DNA of 64,000 nucleotides from a virus: IMG/VR virus record IMGVR_UViG_3300049855_000474, positions 1-64,000 of that record. One strand, written 5' to 3'. The first letter of the stretch is position 1. Each line of letters opens with the position of its first letter. Below the pieces are notes generated by a model. It made no database searches, was not told the origin of the DNA, and saw nothing but the letters and a program-made list of their open reading frames with translations. A program made the position numbers and the translations under genes. This document shows, in pieces, positions 1 through 8,900 of the stretch.

Positions 1-1080
1 GGAGCAGGTTGGCTCGTCGTCGCCCCTCGTGTCCGAGGGTCTGGTTCGGGTGTTCACGGCTGGCAAACGGGTAATACGATCACTGGTGCTAAGTCAGGCG
101 CTACAGTCTCACATAACGGAACCGCTATTGATTATGTGTATGAGGTTATGTTTACTAAGCCGGCTAACCAGACGACATTACACATAGGTGTCACACAGGT
201 CGACAAATCAGCGGAATCTGCAGAACTATTCTCTGTAACAGCGGCTTCTGCTTCTGCAACAGTGGCCCCAACTATGGGGAACCATAGTTGGGTTGTGTTG
301 GGGACAACACTTGTCGGAGCGACAGGTGGTTCAGCTCTTAACTTTCCTGAAATTTCAACGGGGCATGTAATTTGTGCAGATGCGATCTCCGAGGCAAATT
401 ACTCAGCAGATGGTTCTTGGGCAGCCGTATTATTTCGGTATGAGGATAGTCAAAGCAGTACAGGGGGTATTACGGACCCTGTGCTGGGTACTGGCTTATA
501 CGGATTGCAACGCTTGCAGGACACAGAAGATGGGGATGTTTCTCTATATGCCTCAGTAGCACCTGCTAGTACTAAAACTATTGACACCCGCACCTCGGCG
601 GGTTCTATTGCAACAACTAAGTATGACCAACTTTCCTATGGCAGTTTCAGTGCTGACGCGACAACAACGAACCATTTTTTCAGTACTTGGAAAGCGCGCG
701 GTCTAACGGCAGAAGCCTTTCAGGACTGTGTTATTGCTGTACAAAGAGCACAGCAATCATCAATCGTTTTACTGAGTAACAATGCTCACCTCTACTTCAC
801 TCGCATGCAAGCTTCTGCGAACCCAATCATGCGCCAACGGGAAAAGATCTGGCTTTCCGGGATAAGTACGCGTTCCTACAAAGGCAGCTTAAAATGGATG
901 TACTTTGTGAACGGTGGCAGCCTTGGTGATGTATTTGCTGGCGACCCAGGCTGGGCTCAACTGTCCAATGGCGCGGGTGCAGGTACCGTAAGCAACACAT
1001 TGGCTTGGGGTGGCGGAGCTGTAGTTATTGGACCAGCTGATGGTACCGTGCCTTGGATCAACAACTCATTTGGTACATAA
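1..1080 (+). CDS. Partial structural-type protein (5' end outside window)
   Basis: The frame is open from the first base, so the gene begins upstream; about 359 residues are visible. The first in-window ATG (position 136) is internal. I do not recognise the family. The protein is rich in Ala, Ser, Thr and Gly, has few charged residues, no membrane segment and no cysteine motif, which is the composition of beta-rich virion proteins. It ends six bases before the next gene, another beta-rich protein, so both probably belong to one late structural unit whose remainder lies to the left. Virion or fibre role is inferred from composition and context only. Confidence 0.7.
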   Translation, partial: GAGWLVVAPRVRGSGSGVHGWQTGNTITGAKSGATVSHNGTAIDYVYEVMFTKPANQTTLHIGVTQVDKSAESAELFSVTAASASATVAPTMGNHSWVVLGTTLVGATGGSALNFPEISTGHVICADAISEANYSADGSWAAVLFRYEDSQSSTGGITDPVLGTGLYGLQRLQDTEDGDVSLYASVAPASTKTIDTRTSAGSIATTKYDQLSYGSFSADATTTNHFFSTWKARGLTAEAFQDCVIAVQRAQQSSIVLLSNNAHLYFTRMQASANPIMRQREKIWLSGISTRSYKGSLKWMYFVNGGSLGDVFAGDPGWAQLSNGAGAGTVSNTLAWGGGAVVIGPADGTVPWINNSFGT

Positions 1081-1086
1081 CCTGTA

Positions 1087-2292
1087 ATGGCTACTAGATT
1101 CTATTTCGGGAAGATACTAACTGATACGGTGCCTACATTTAGCGCAACGTGGCAGCAAGCCTCCACCACCGCTCCAATTCGTGCACTCATGAGGACTGTA
1201 AAAACGAAATCTTTAAAGTCTTCAGCCCCATTTGTGCAAACTACGACTGAAGCCGTAGTAACTGGCGGAGCAAACTCCTTGTGCGCACAGTTTATATCAC
1301 GCCCATTAGATGCGCAGACGATCACAGGAACTGTCAAAGGCTACGCGCTTTTCAGCGAGGCCGTCGCGACTCAAGACTGTACAGTCAGGTGTGAAATTAG
1401 GGTTATTTCGCCTACGGGAACTGTGCGCTCAGGCACGAGCATTTTCAACGGAGGAACTGAGTTTGCTGCTGGAACTGCAACCAATAGTCGCATTCCAGCT
1501 GCGGCTTCTGGCACGTTGACATCTGTCACAGCGCAAGCAGGCGATTTTTTGGTGGTTGAAATAGGATTTATATCAGCTCCTAATGGTGTTACCAGCGTCG
1601 TAACCTTCCAGTGGCATGATGATACCTCAACAGGCGATCTTCCTGAAGACGAAACGACGACAGATACAACTCTCGCGCCTTGGCTTGAGTTCTCTCAGAC
1701 ATTGGTCTTACAGGATCAATTTGACAACGGGACTTCCCCAAGTGTCGGATCTCTAGGGGTGACCGATCTATCAGGTCTACCCGCTCCATCCTTTATCGAT
1801 AAGTCGATCGATACTCTACTAGAGTTTGCTCCTCCTTCCTTATCGATACCCTTGGTTGCGAGGCAAGCGAACCAAACAACTGACAACACAAACCCAACAT
1901 TCTTGCAGCAACAGACCTTAGGGGATGTAGCCACTGCTGCTTTCGATGACACACAAGTACGCCAGTTTGCCCCTGCTACTGTTGGTATTACGGATGTAGC
2001 TGCTATGACGGCACTTAATCAAACCCTATGCCCAGAACCTACATACGGCGTACCGGAGTTTAGTCCGCCTGCAATTAGCTTCAATCTCGTTGAACCATCG
2101 CAAGATGCGATAGCTGTAGCTTCCATCAGTTCTACACGATATATCAATCGCGTTTACGATACTACGGCAGCAAAATTTGTACGCTGGATTACGGACACTG
2201 TAGCCGATACCACAGGAATATACTACCCAGGTCCGGGCACTTTCAATGTACACACTTCTGATTATGTGATCGAAGCCAGCTATACTTTATGA
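1087..2292 (+). CDS. Putative virion structural protein, beta-rich
   Basis: 401-residue protein starting at ATG 1087. Residues 1-210 alternate hydrophobic and polar residues like a jelly-roll or carbohydrate-binding sandwich and end in 'PWLEFSQTLVL'; the rest is Pro/Thr rich with repeated short 'FSPPAISF' and 'FAPPSLSI' style segments. No catalytic motif, signal peptide or membrane helix. Close spacing to the upstream structural-type gene suggests co-expression. Tail fibre, baseplate decoration or head fibre are all possible; a specific assignment would be a guess. Confidence 0.65.
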   Translation: MATRFYFGKILTDTVPTFSATWQQASTTAPIRALMRTVKTKSLKSSAPFVQTTTEAVVTGGANSLCAQFISRPLDAQTITGTVKGYALFSEAVATQDCTVRCEIRVISPTGTVRSGTSIFNGGTEFAAGTATNSRIPAAASGTLTSVTAQAGDFLVVEIGFISAPNGVTSVVTFQWHDDTSTGDLPEDETTTDTTLAPWLEFSQTLVLQDQFDNGTSPSVGSLGVTDLSGLPAPSFIDKSIDTLLEFAPPSLSIPLVARQANQTTDNTNPTFLQQQTLGDVATAAFDDTQVRQFAPATVGITDVAAMTALNQTLCPEPTYGVPEFSPPAISFNLVEPSQDAIAVASISSTRYINRVYDTTAAKFVRWITDTVADTTGIYYPGPGTFNVHTSDYVIEASYTL

Positions 2293-2370
2293 TTCCGAAT
2301 AAAAAGGCGGTCTAGCTGAGTGTTATTTGATTGAAGCAGACTTATCACTGCAGTCTCAAGGAAGTTTATA

Positions 2371-2853
2371 ATGATTACAATACTTAAGTTCTTCGAAAAC
2401 ACGAACAAGCAGAACCAGGATGATGACAACGACGTAATCAGCAGAACAATGCTGAAAATAGCCGTCGTCTCCCGCCATTACAAGCAACAGCATAGCGCCA
2501 CAATGCCAAAACACGGTGAGCTTTGGCGTTGCAAGATTGTAAAAGAAATTTCCAGCGGAATAAACAAGGGCTGCTTTGTAGTTGAGCCACTAGAACAATT
2601 ATCTGAGGATAGCATTGTTAGACTCATTCCAGGTTTCTTCTGTCGTAAGTTTGTCAAAGGCAGACTTATCATTTATCCCAAAAAGCCTGGGCACGACTGG
2701 ATTCTGCCTCTCACACACAAACGAATCATGGCTGAAGAACACAATGCTTATTGTGTAATCGTCCAATTGGACGGATCAGCTGAGGATCTACGAGAGTGCG
2801 AGAAGAATGCGGAAATAGCGTCAAAACTTGACGAGCCTCCTGTAAAAGAGTAG
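2371..2853 (+). CDS. Hypothetical protein, 160 aa
   Basis: Starts at ATG 2371 behind a good Shine-Dalgarno (AAGGAAG). Unrecognised. Soluble, mixed alpha/beta composition with basic central part and acidic C-terminus ending 'EPPVKE'. A short 'KHGELWRCKIVKEI' segment resembles the start of small beta-barrel domains but no family can be named. It sits between structural-type genes and two further small genes that run to the terminator at 4039. Confidence 0.6.
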   Translation: MITILKFFENTNKQNQDDDNDVISRTMLKIAVVSRHYKQQHSATMPKHGELWRCKIVKEISSGINKGCFVVEPLEQLSEDSIVRLIPGFFCRKFVKGRLIIYPKKPGHDWILPLTHKRIMAEEHNAYCVIVQLDGSAEDLRECEKNAEIASKLDEPPVKE

Positions 2854-2879
2854 AATCTCTCAACAGGATAGATTCTACG

Positions 2880-3152
2880 ATGAATATTTATGCGCAGCTT
2901 CTGGACAAGGCTACTGTAGGCAGCAAAGTAGGGCTTACCTACATTGAAGGTAAAGCGGTAGCTTCTACTACTATAAACCATGGTAGATTTGGTATCATAA
3001 AGTCCATCAAGAGCGGTGTGGCATTCATTGAACTACTAAAAGACACCCAACCTAAGGCATCTGCGGATGCTGGTTCCGCTCTGGGTGTAACTATCGATCT
3101 ACCGGTTACGGCTTCAGGTTATTTAACAGTAACTGTTGAAGACGACAATTAA
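2880..3152 (+). CDS. Hypothetical small protein, 90 aa
   Basis: ATG 2880 follows the previous stop by 26 bases. The protein is mostly beta-type, with a C-terminal half rich in Ala, Gly, Thr and Val ('LPVTASGYLTVTVEDDN'). No cysteines, signal peptide or membrane span. It could be a small decoration or spike-type virion protein given the neighbours; function unknown. Confidence 0.6.
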   Translation: MNIYAQLLDKATVGSKVGLTYIEGKAVASTTINHGRFGIIKSIKSGVAFIELLKDTQPKASADAGSALGVTIDLPVTASGYLTVTVEDDN

Positions 3153-3170
3153 CCTAGGTCGGTAATACTA

Positions 3171-3998
3171 ATGAGATTCAGCCTTGAAGATGCCAAAGAA
3201 CTTCGGAGACAGCTTCTGATAATTTTGAAAGGTCTATCCTCCAAAGTAGAGTTGACACCAGCGGAAGGTAGTCAGTACCGGGTAATTGTAATACAAAGAG
3301 ACGCTAAGCTACCGGAGCTACCTCCAGGAGTAGAAACAATAAAGGATAATATAGCGGACCCTGTGGATAATGTGACAGGACAGCCTTCGAGTACTCCTGT
3401 AACCAAAGACTTGAGTAAGCCACAAACGGAAACTAATCGTACAGTAGAACCACCGGACGAATTCCGTTCTAGAAACAGGAGTCTACAGGATATGGTTAAA
3501 AAATACGCACACACAGAGAAGCTGGTTGATATCTCTGATGGTATCCAAAAGCTAGCTTCAAGAGACCTACAAATTGATAGTTACCTAGAGACCATCAGGG
3601 AAGCTCTTCTTCACAAAAAATATACCAAAGGCTCCCAGCTCTGGAAGTTGCTGCAAAGCGTATTCGCCAGTTACGATATCGAAAGTGCAGAAAAGCTTTG
3701 TGCTAAGCTGACCAAAGAGAAGTTTGAGGATGGTACACTACATGCCTGCAAACAAATGGTTGCTTTGGTTCTAAAAAAGAACGGTATCGCACCAGATCCT
3801 TCTCCACCCAGTTCTGGTATCGAAGTACAAAAACTGAAGAAAGAAACAGCTGAACAATTGGTTTCAATTGAAAAGGTTCTCGACGCTATGACGCTAAAGT
3901 TGCGTCGATTGGGTTTGAAAGAAGAAGCGAACAAAATGGACGCAATGTCTGGATCTGTCCATGACATCTGTGGTACAGTCAATAAGCTCGGTAACTAA
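3171..3998 (+). CDS. Hypothetical protein with C-terminal helical hairpin, 275 aa
   Basis: Starts at ATG 3171, 18 bases after the previous stop, and is the last gene before the terminator at 4039. The N-terminal region (about 1-60) is basic and helical, residues 60-100 are a Pro/Thr linker, and the remainder is helical. The C-terminal part (about 234-262) has the pattern LxxhxxxLxxxGxxxEA followed by an Asp-containing helix, which recurs in proteins encoded at 34106 and 41088. Function unknown; structural context is inferred from position. Confidence 0.6.
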   Translation: MRFSLEDAKELRRQLLIILKGLSSKVELTPAEGSQYRVIVIQRDAKLPELPPGVETIKDNIADPVDNVTGQPSSTPVTKDLSKPQTETNRTVEPPDEFRSRNRSLQDMVKKYAHTEKLVDISDGIQKLASRDLQIDSYLETIREALLHKKYTKGSQLWKLLQSVFASYDIESAEKLCAKLTKEKFEDGTLHACKQMVALVLKKNGIAPDPSPPSSGIEVQKLKKETAEQLVSIEKVLDAMTLKLRRLGLKEEANKMDAMSGSVHDICGTVNKLGN

Positions 3999-4038
3999 AC
4001 CAATGTAACGGTGGACATGAACAGTATGAGTTAAAAGA

Positions 4039-4076
4039 AGCCCCGAATACTCAACACAGGAGTACGGGGCTTTTTT
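4039..4076 (+). terminator. Rho-independent terminator
   Basis: AGCCCCG and TACTC pair with GAGTA and CGGGGCT around a short loop, with a two-base bulge, and the stem is followed by TTTTTT. It closes the structural-type unit that ends at 3998 and isolates the hydroxylase gene downstream. Confidence 0.9.
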
Positions 4077-4090
4077 AGTGGAGGAGTGCT

Positions 4091-4546
4091 ATGTTCGTAC
4101 AAATTGTGATCGGAGTTATTTACGCAAGCCTCGTAGAATGGTTAGTTCATAACTACATTCTACACGGGCTAGGAAAACGTAAAAACAGTGTCTGGTCCTT
4201 CCACTGGCACGAACACCATCACAATTCTAGGAAATATAATTTCGTAGATGCATCCTATCTCCAACCTTTCTATTCTGGTAGCAGGTTCAAAGAGATCCTT
4301 GGGCTACTTGCGCTGGCTTTAGCACAATCTTGGCTATTATTGTGGTTACCTTGGTTTGTTTTCACTACCTGGACCTACTGTGCGGTGTATCTCTGGGCTC
4401 ATCGAAAGTCTCACTTAGAACCTGAATGGTGTAAAAAGTATCTGCCATGGCATTTCGATCACCACTGTGGGAAGAACCAAGATTCTAATTGGGGAGTTGT
4501 TCTCCCTCTCTGGGACTATATTTTACGAACACGAAAGAAAATATAA
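4091..4546 (+). CDS. Fatty acid hydroxylase / sterol desaturase-like membrane protein
   Basis: 151-residue integral membrane protein with the histidine boxes of the fatty acid hydroxylase superfamily: HxxxxH at 20-25, HWHEHHH at 38-44, HxxxH at 104-108, and HFDHH at 121-125 followed by the typical NW..V.PLWD ending. Hydrophobic segments lie at about 1-25 and 68-103. Family members use a di-iron centre to hydroxylate or desaturate lipids. Start ATG 4091 has a strong GGAGG. It is the first gene after a terminator and its stop overlaps the next ATG (TAATG), so the two are translationally coupled. The substrate cannot be told from sequence; lipid modification of the infected cell is an inference. 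Confidence 0.82.
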   Translation: MFVQIVIGVIYASLVEWLVHNYILHGLGKRKNSVWSFHWHEHHHNSRKYNFVDASYLQPFYSGSRFKEILGLLALALAQSWLLLWLPWFVFTTWTYCAVYLWAHRKSHLEPEWCKKYLPWHFDHHCGKNQDSNWGVVLPLWDYILRTRKKI

Positions 4547-4893
4547 TGGGTTGTAATTGCCGAGGATCTAATAGTTATATTCCTACGATTAATCGAGTAG
4601 CTTCTCGTCAATCTGGTGATACCTTATGCCAACAGATAGCCAAGGCACAGGGGAATTTACCCATTAAGGTAACTACTTCTGGTGGTATACTTGTCCCTAC
4701 AGCTACAATGCCTGCGCACGCTACCTTGTCAGTTTTAGGTTGTAAACATACACAAGCAGAAAAGATCTTAAACCTGGAACTATCATTAACAGCGCTTTTC
4801 ACAGACAACAGCACGAAAGTAGCTTTTCTTGGTAGACTAGGGGCAAATCCTACTGTAGGCTCAGTAGACGCGCTACTCAAAGTTTTCAAGTAA
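4546..4893 (+). CDS. Hypothetical Cys-containing protein, 115 aa
   Basis: Starts at ATG 4546, which overlaps the stop of the hydroxylase-like gene by one base; a longer upstream start in the same frame would lie inside that gene and is unlikely. N-terminus 'MGCNCRGSN' has a CxC pair; the body is Ala/Thr/Leu rich with two more cysteines. No family recognised. Translational coupling suggests that it works with, or is at least co-expressed with, the membrane hydroxylase. Confidence 0.6.
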   Translation: MGCNCRGSNSYIPTINRVASRQSGDTLCQQIAKAQGNLPIKVTTSGGILVPTATMPAHATLSVLGCKHTQAEKILNLELSLTALFTDNSTKVAFLGRLGANPTVGSVDALLKVFK

Positions 4894-4917
4894 AATATTA
4901 CATTGGAGTCTAACCGC

Positions 4918-5937
4918 ATGGCGGATCAGAATTATTACGACTTACTCGGTGTTGCGAAAACAGCTACAACAGATGATATCAAAAAGAGCTACAGGAAGTT
5001 AGCTTTAAAATATCATCCAGACCACAATCAAGGAGATAAGAGCTCAGAGGAGACTTTCAAGAAGATCTCAGAAGCGTATGCCACCTTGAGCGATGACCGT
5101 AAACGTAATATCTACGATAATGGCGGCGTTCAACATAGGCAACATAGTTATCAGGATTTCATGAACATCAACCTTGAGGAAATTATGAACAATTTCAGGC
5201 AAGGTAGCGCACAAGAAAATCTAGATCTTCAAACCGACGTTGTAATAGAGCTGAAAGATGCTGTCTATGGAACTAAGGTGGAAGTATCTCTAGACTATAA
5301 CAAAAAGTGCCAACCATGCAAAGGTCTTGGTTCTAAAAATGGACACGCCAAGCAATGCAACAAATGCTTCGGTCGAGGACGTGTATCCGTAGCACAAGGT
5401 GGGTGGAATGTTGCAACAGTCTGCCCAAAATGCAAAGGCACCTGTAACGTACCACTAGACCATGACTGCGGACAATGTAATGGTAAAGGTTCTACTCGTG
5501 TACAACGAAAAATCAAGGTCAATATACCAGCAGGTATCGATAATGGTCAGGTTTTGCGTTTACAAGCACAAGGAGCGGCAGCAAACAATAGAACAGGGGA
5601 TTTGTACGTCAGGGTAAGTGTTCAACCAAACCCGGACTTTGAACGCCACTTCTTCAACCTCGTTACTCCAGTAAAGATCCCATTTGCTACAATCCTTACA
5701 GGTGGGGACATCGAAGTCAAGAACATCAAGGGAGAACTTCTCACTGTACAGGTAGAAGCATGTACACAACCAGGAACACTTCTTAAAGTTCCTGGTCAAG
5801 GTGTGCCTAGCCTTGGGGGAGGTTCTGTAGGTGACTTGCTGGTTGTTGTAGGAATTGAGATACCTACGACGGTAACAGAAGAAGTCAAGCAGAAAGCTCT
5901 AGAGCTACAGCAGGCGATTGAGAACGCAAAGGTGTAA
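4918..5937 (+). CDS. dnaJ: DnaJ-type co-chaperone
   Basis: 339 residues from ATG 4918 (GGAG ten bases upstream; a TTG further upstream is less likely). The J domain carries HPD at 33-35, which stimulates the ATPase of DnaK. The Gly-Phe linker is short. The zinc region has four repeats of the CxxCxGxG type, of which the third ends in Cys rather than Gly. The C-terminal substrate-binding beta domains follow ('[15 protein letters not shown]', '[11 protein letters not shown]'). This is a full type I DnaJ, slightly shorter than bacterial versions. No phage DnaK is in the window, so it probably recruits the host Hsp70, perhaps for replication-complex remodelling or folding of abundant virion proteins. 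Confidence 0.95.
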   Translation: MADQNYYDLLGVAKTATTDDIKKSYRKLALKYHPDHNQGDKSSEETFKKISEAYATLSDDRKRNIYDNGGVQHRQHSYQDFMNINLEEIMNNFRQGSAQENLDLQTDVVIELKDAVYGTKVEVSLDYNKKCQPCKGLGSKNGHAKQCNKCFGRGRVSVAQGGWNVATVCPKCKGTCNVPLDHDCGQCNGKGSTRVQRKIKVNIPAGIDNGQVLRLQAQGAAANNRTGDLYVRVSVQPNPDFERHFFNLVTPVKIPFATILTGGDIEVKNIKGELLTVQVEACTQPGTLLKVPGQGVPSLGGGSVGDLLVVVGIEIPTTVTEEVKQKALELQQAIENAKV

Positions 5938-5958
5938 GAGAACCTGTAAAGGCTTCTC

Positions 5959-8900
5959 ATGAAGTCGGTACTCAAGCACGAAAAAGCCTTCTGTGAAGGT
6001 TGTCCCCTCAACCGAAACAAAGCCAAGAAAACTCATTACATTCCCACCGAAGTCCATTACGATAGAGTGGGTCCGGAAGGTCATGCTGAGGTTGATATCC
6101 TTGTCGTCGGAGATGCTCCAGGTAAGAGCGAAGACGACAATGGAATGCCCTTCACAGGACCCTCAGGCGAAGAGCTGAAAATCTCCCTGAAGAAGATTGG
6201 TATTGAAGGCTCCTTCGCTTTAGCCAATTCTATCAGGTGTCGTCCAACGGATGACGAAGGCAACAATCGCCCACCCTCCATTGAAGAAATTGCTGCTTGC
6301 GGCAACTACATCAAACAGGACTTAATTCAGCTAAAACCCAAGGTTGTTGTCCTTATGGGCAATACAGCCAAGGATATTCTAGCACCAACCCCAGAATGGC
6401 GGACTAAGGGAATTAGCAAGTTATCAGGTGAAATCTTTGTTACAAATGGCGTTACGTACACTGCCACAGTAAACCCCTCCAGCTTTCTACGCAACAATAA
6501 CTATATGGAACGACAGAGGTTCCATCGCCACATCGGCAACATTGGACGAATTCTTTCAGGTGAACAAGGTGCTTTCTCCAGGAAAGGTGTTTCTACACTT
6601 CTTAGAACAGAGAAAGCAGCAATTGATTTTCTGGACCTACTGGAGAACTTTGAAACTGATTTTGTTTGTGTAGACACGGAGACAGAAAATCTAAACCGTG
6701 TAGCACCAAACAAATTAGCCACTATCCAATTTGCTGTAGACAATGATATCGGTTTCGTCCTTCCTCTAGAACACTGGCAATCTCCCTGGACACCAGAGTT
6801 CTTAGAGTACCTTAGGGAGCGGCTAGCTCGCATCTTTAGTAATCCAGAAATCAAAATAGGCGCCTGGGTAGCTCACGGGTCCAAGTTTGACTACGGAAAG
6901 ATCACCAAGTTCTGCCGTATTATTAAGATAGCTCTCCCCATTATGGACCCCATCTTCATGGAGTACCTCCGAGATGAAAATCAAAGGAGAGGCATGGATG
7001 ACGGTGGAGAAGGTGGACTTGATGGTTCTGGTGGTACCAACTTCGATTTAAAGACCATGGCTAAGGACAAGCTGGGGTTCTACTATTACAATGAAAAAAT
7101 ACTAGAGGTCCGAAAAGACGGTAGTCTGGTAGAAGAACCGTTGTGGAATCCTGATAACTCGGTAAGTGAGTTCACTATTTATGCCGGTATGGACGTTTAT
7201 ATCGGTCGCCGTCTCATCTGCTATATCATCAACGAACTAGGACTAACAGAGCATAAAGAAAAATCAATCAACTTTGCTAAGAAGTGGGGTACCCGAGTTA
7301 CCCATCTTCTAACTAAAATTGAAGCCAATGGCTGCTTTGCTGATAAAGACCAATTGGAATACCTACGCAGTGACGACTCCCCGATCCTGAAACGGATGGA
7401 TGAGATTCCAGGGGAAATCACAAGCTCGCCTGAAGGTAAGAAAGCTAACCAGCTGATTCTATCCAAGGATCCTAGAACCAAGGGAATGAAGCCTCTCTTT
7501 GGCAAAGCACCAATTGTATTTGACATCGACAAGAAAGACCACCGAGTAGCTCTGTTGGTCGATACTTGCAAGCTCGAGCCTTTGGCTTACGGAAAGAAGG
7601 AAGGGGAAGCTAAAAGCAAGTACGCCAAGAAGGGCAAGAATGGAGAAATTGATAAAGGAAACGGGGTTCCTTCGATCAATAAGGCGTTCTTCCAGGAATA
7701 TAAAGACCACCCCTTTGCGGCGCTAGTTCAGGAATACGAAGGACTAAAGAAACTGAAGTCCAGCTACCTGAATAGCGTGATGAGCTTTCTGACTGATGAC
7801 ATTATCTACACAAAGCGTGGTCCAAAGTCAAACGCTGATAATTTGTTCGATGGAAGAATCCACCCAACTTTCTGGGACAGTAAAACTGTAACTGGAAGGT
7901 TCGCTGCTTCTGACCCGAACACCCAACAGCTTCCACGCGCCGAGGGTTTTGCCAAAAGCATGATCAAGTCAATGTATGGCGCGGCTCCTGGTCACGTCAT
8001 GCTGGAGGCTGATTTCGGTCAGGCGGAAATTCGTTGGTGGGCTCAAATAGCGAAGGACCAAGAATTCGCTAACTTGTTCAACGGGATGGTGTCTATATTA
8101 GAGGAATTTGAAAGGAATCCAACACCTGAGTTAGCTATTCGAGTATCGAATGAGTGTGACATTCATAAGCAGGTCAGTGCTGCAATGAATCGAGTACCAA
8201 TTGAGCAAGTATCGAAAGATATGCGCCAAGCAGCCAAGGGACTGTGCGTCGCCCCCGGAACTCTAATCCGGACTCCAGAAGGCTTGATTCCTATCGAGGA
8301 AGTAATAAATAGCTGGAAGGGTTCTGTATTGCTGGAAACGCGCAAAGGCGTAGAAGAGGCAAACAGGACTTTCGAGATTACCGTAAATAGAACCCAGAAA
8401 GTGAAAACAAGTAGGGGTTACACAATTCATGGAAGACCCGAGCATCCTGTATTAGTGTGGAGGAGTTGCAAGCTTCAGTTTGTAGAGTTGCAAAATCTCA
8501 ACTCAGAAGACCGTATTGTAACCAGGCGAAATGCCAAGTTGTGGCCTGAGAAATTGGTCAAGTTGGAGCCTTCGATACTAAAGTCTGGGGAAGAAATCTT
8601 CCCCAAAGAAGTTACACCGGACCTAGCTAGGCTACTGGGGTATATTACAAGTGAGGGAACTACAGGATACGAAAAGTTTATCCGTATTCCTAATACAGAT
8701 GAAAGAGTTATTGCTGACCTCAGAGAACTTCTAACATCTAACTTTGGCAAAGAAGCCTTTGCAGAATGTACAGATGATCGAAGTGCGGATAATTGGAAAA
8801 ATATAACTAAATTTACAATAAATTCAACAGCTGCCCGTTACCTTCGAAAACTAGGAGTAGTGGGTATCGAAGATTCGTACACAAAAGTAGTACCCAAAGC

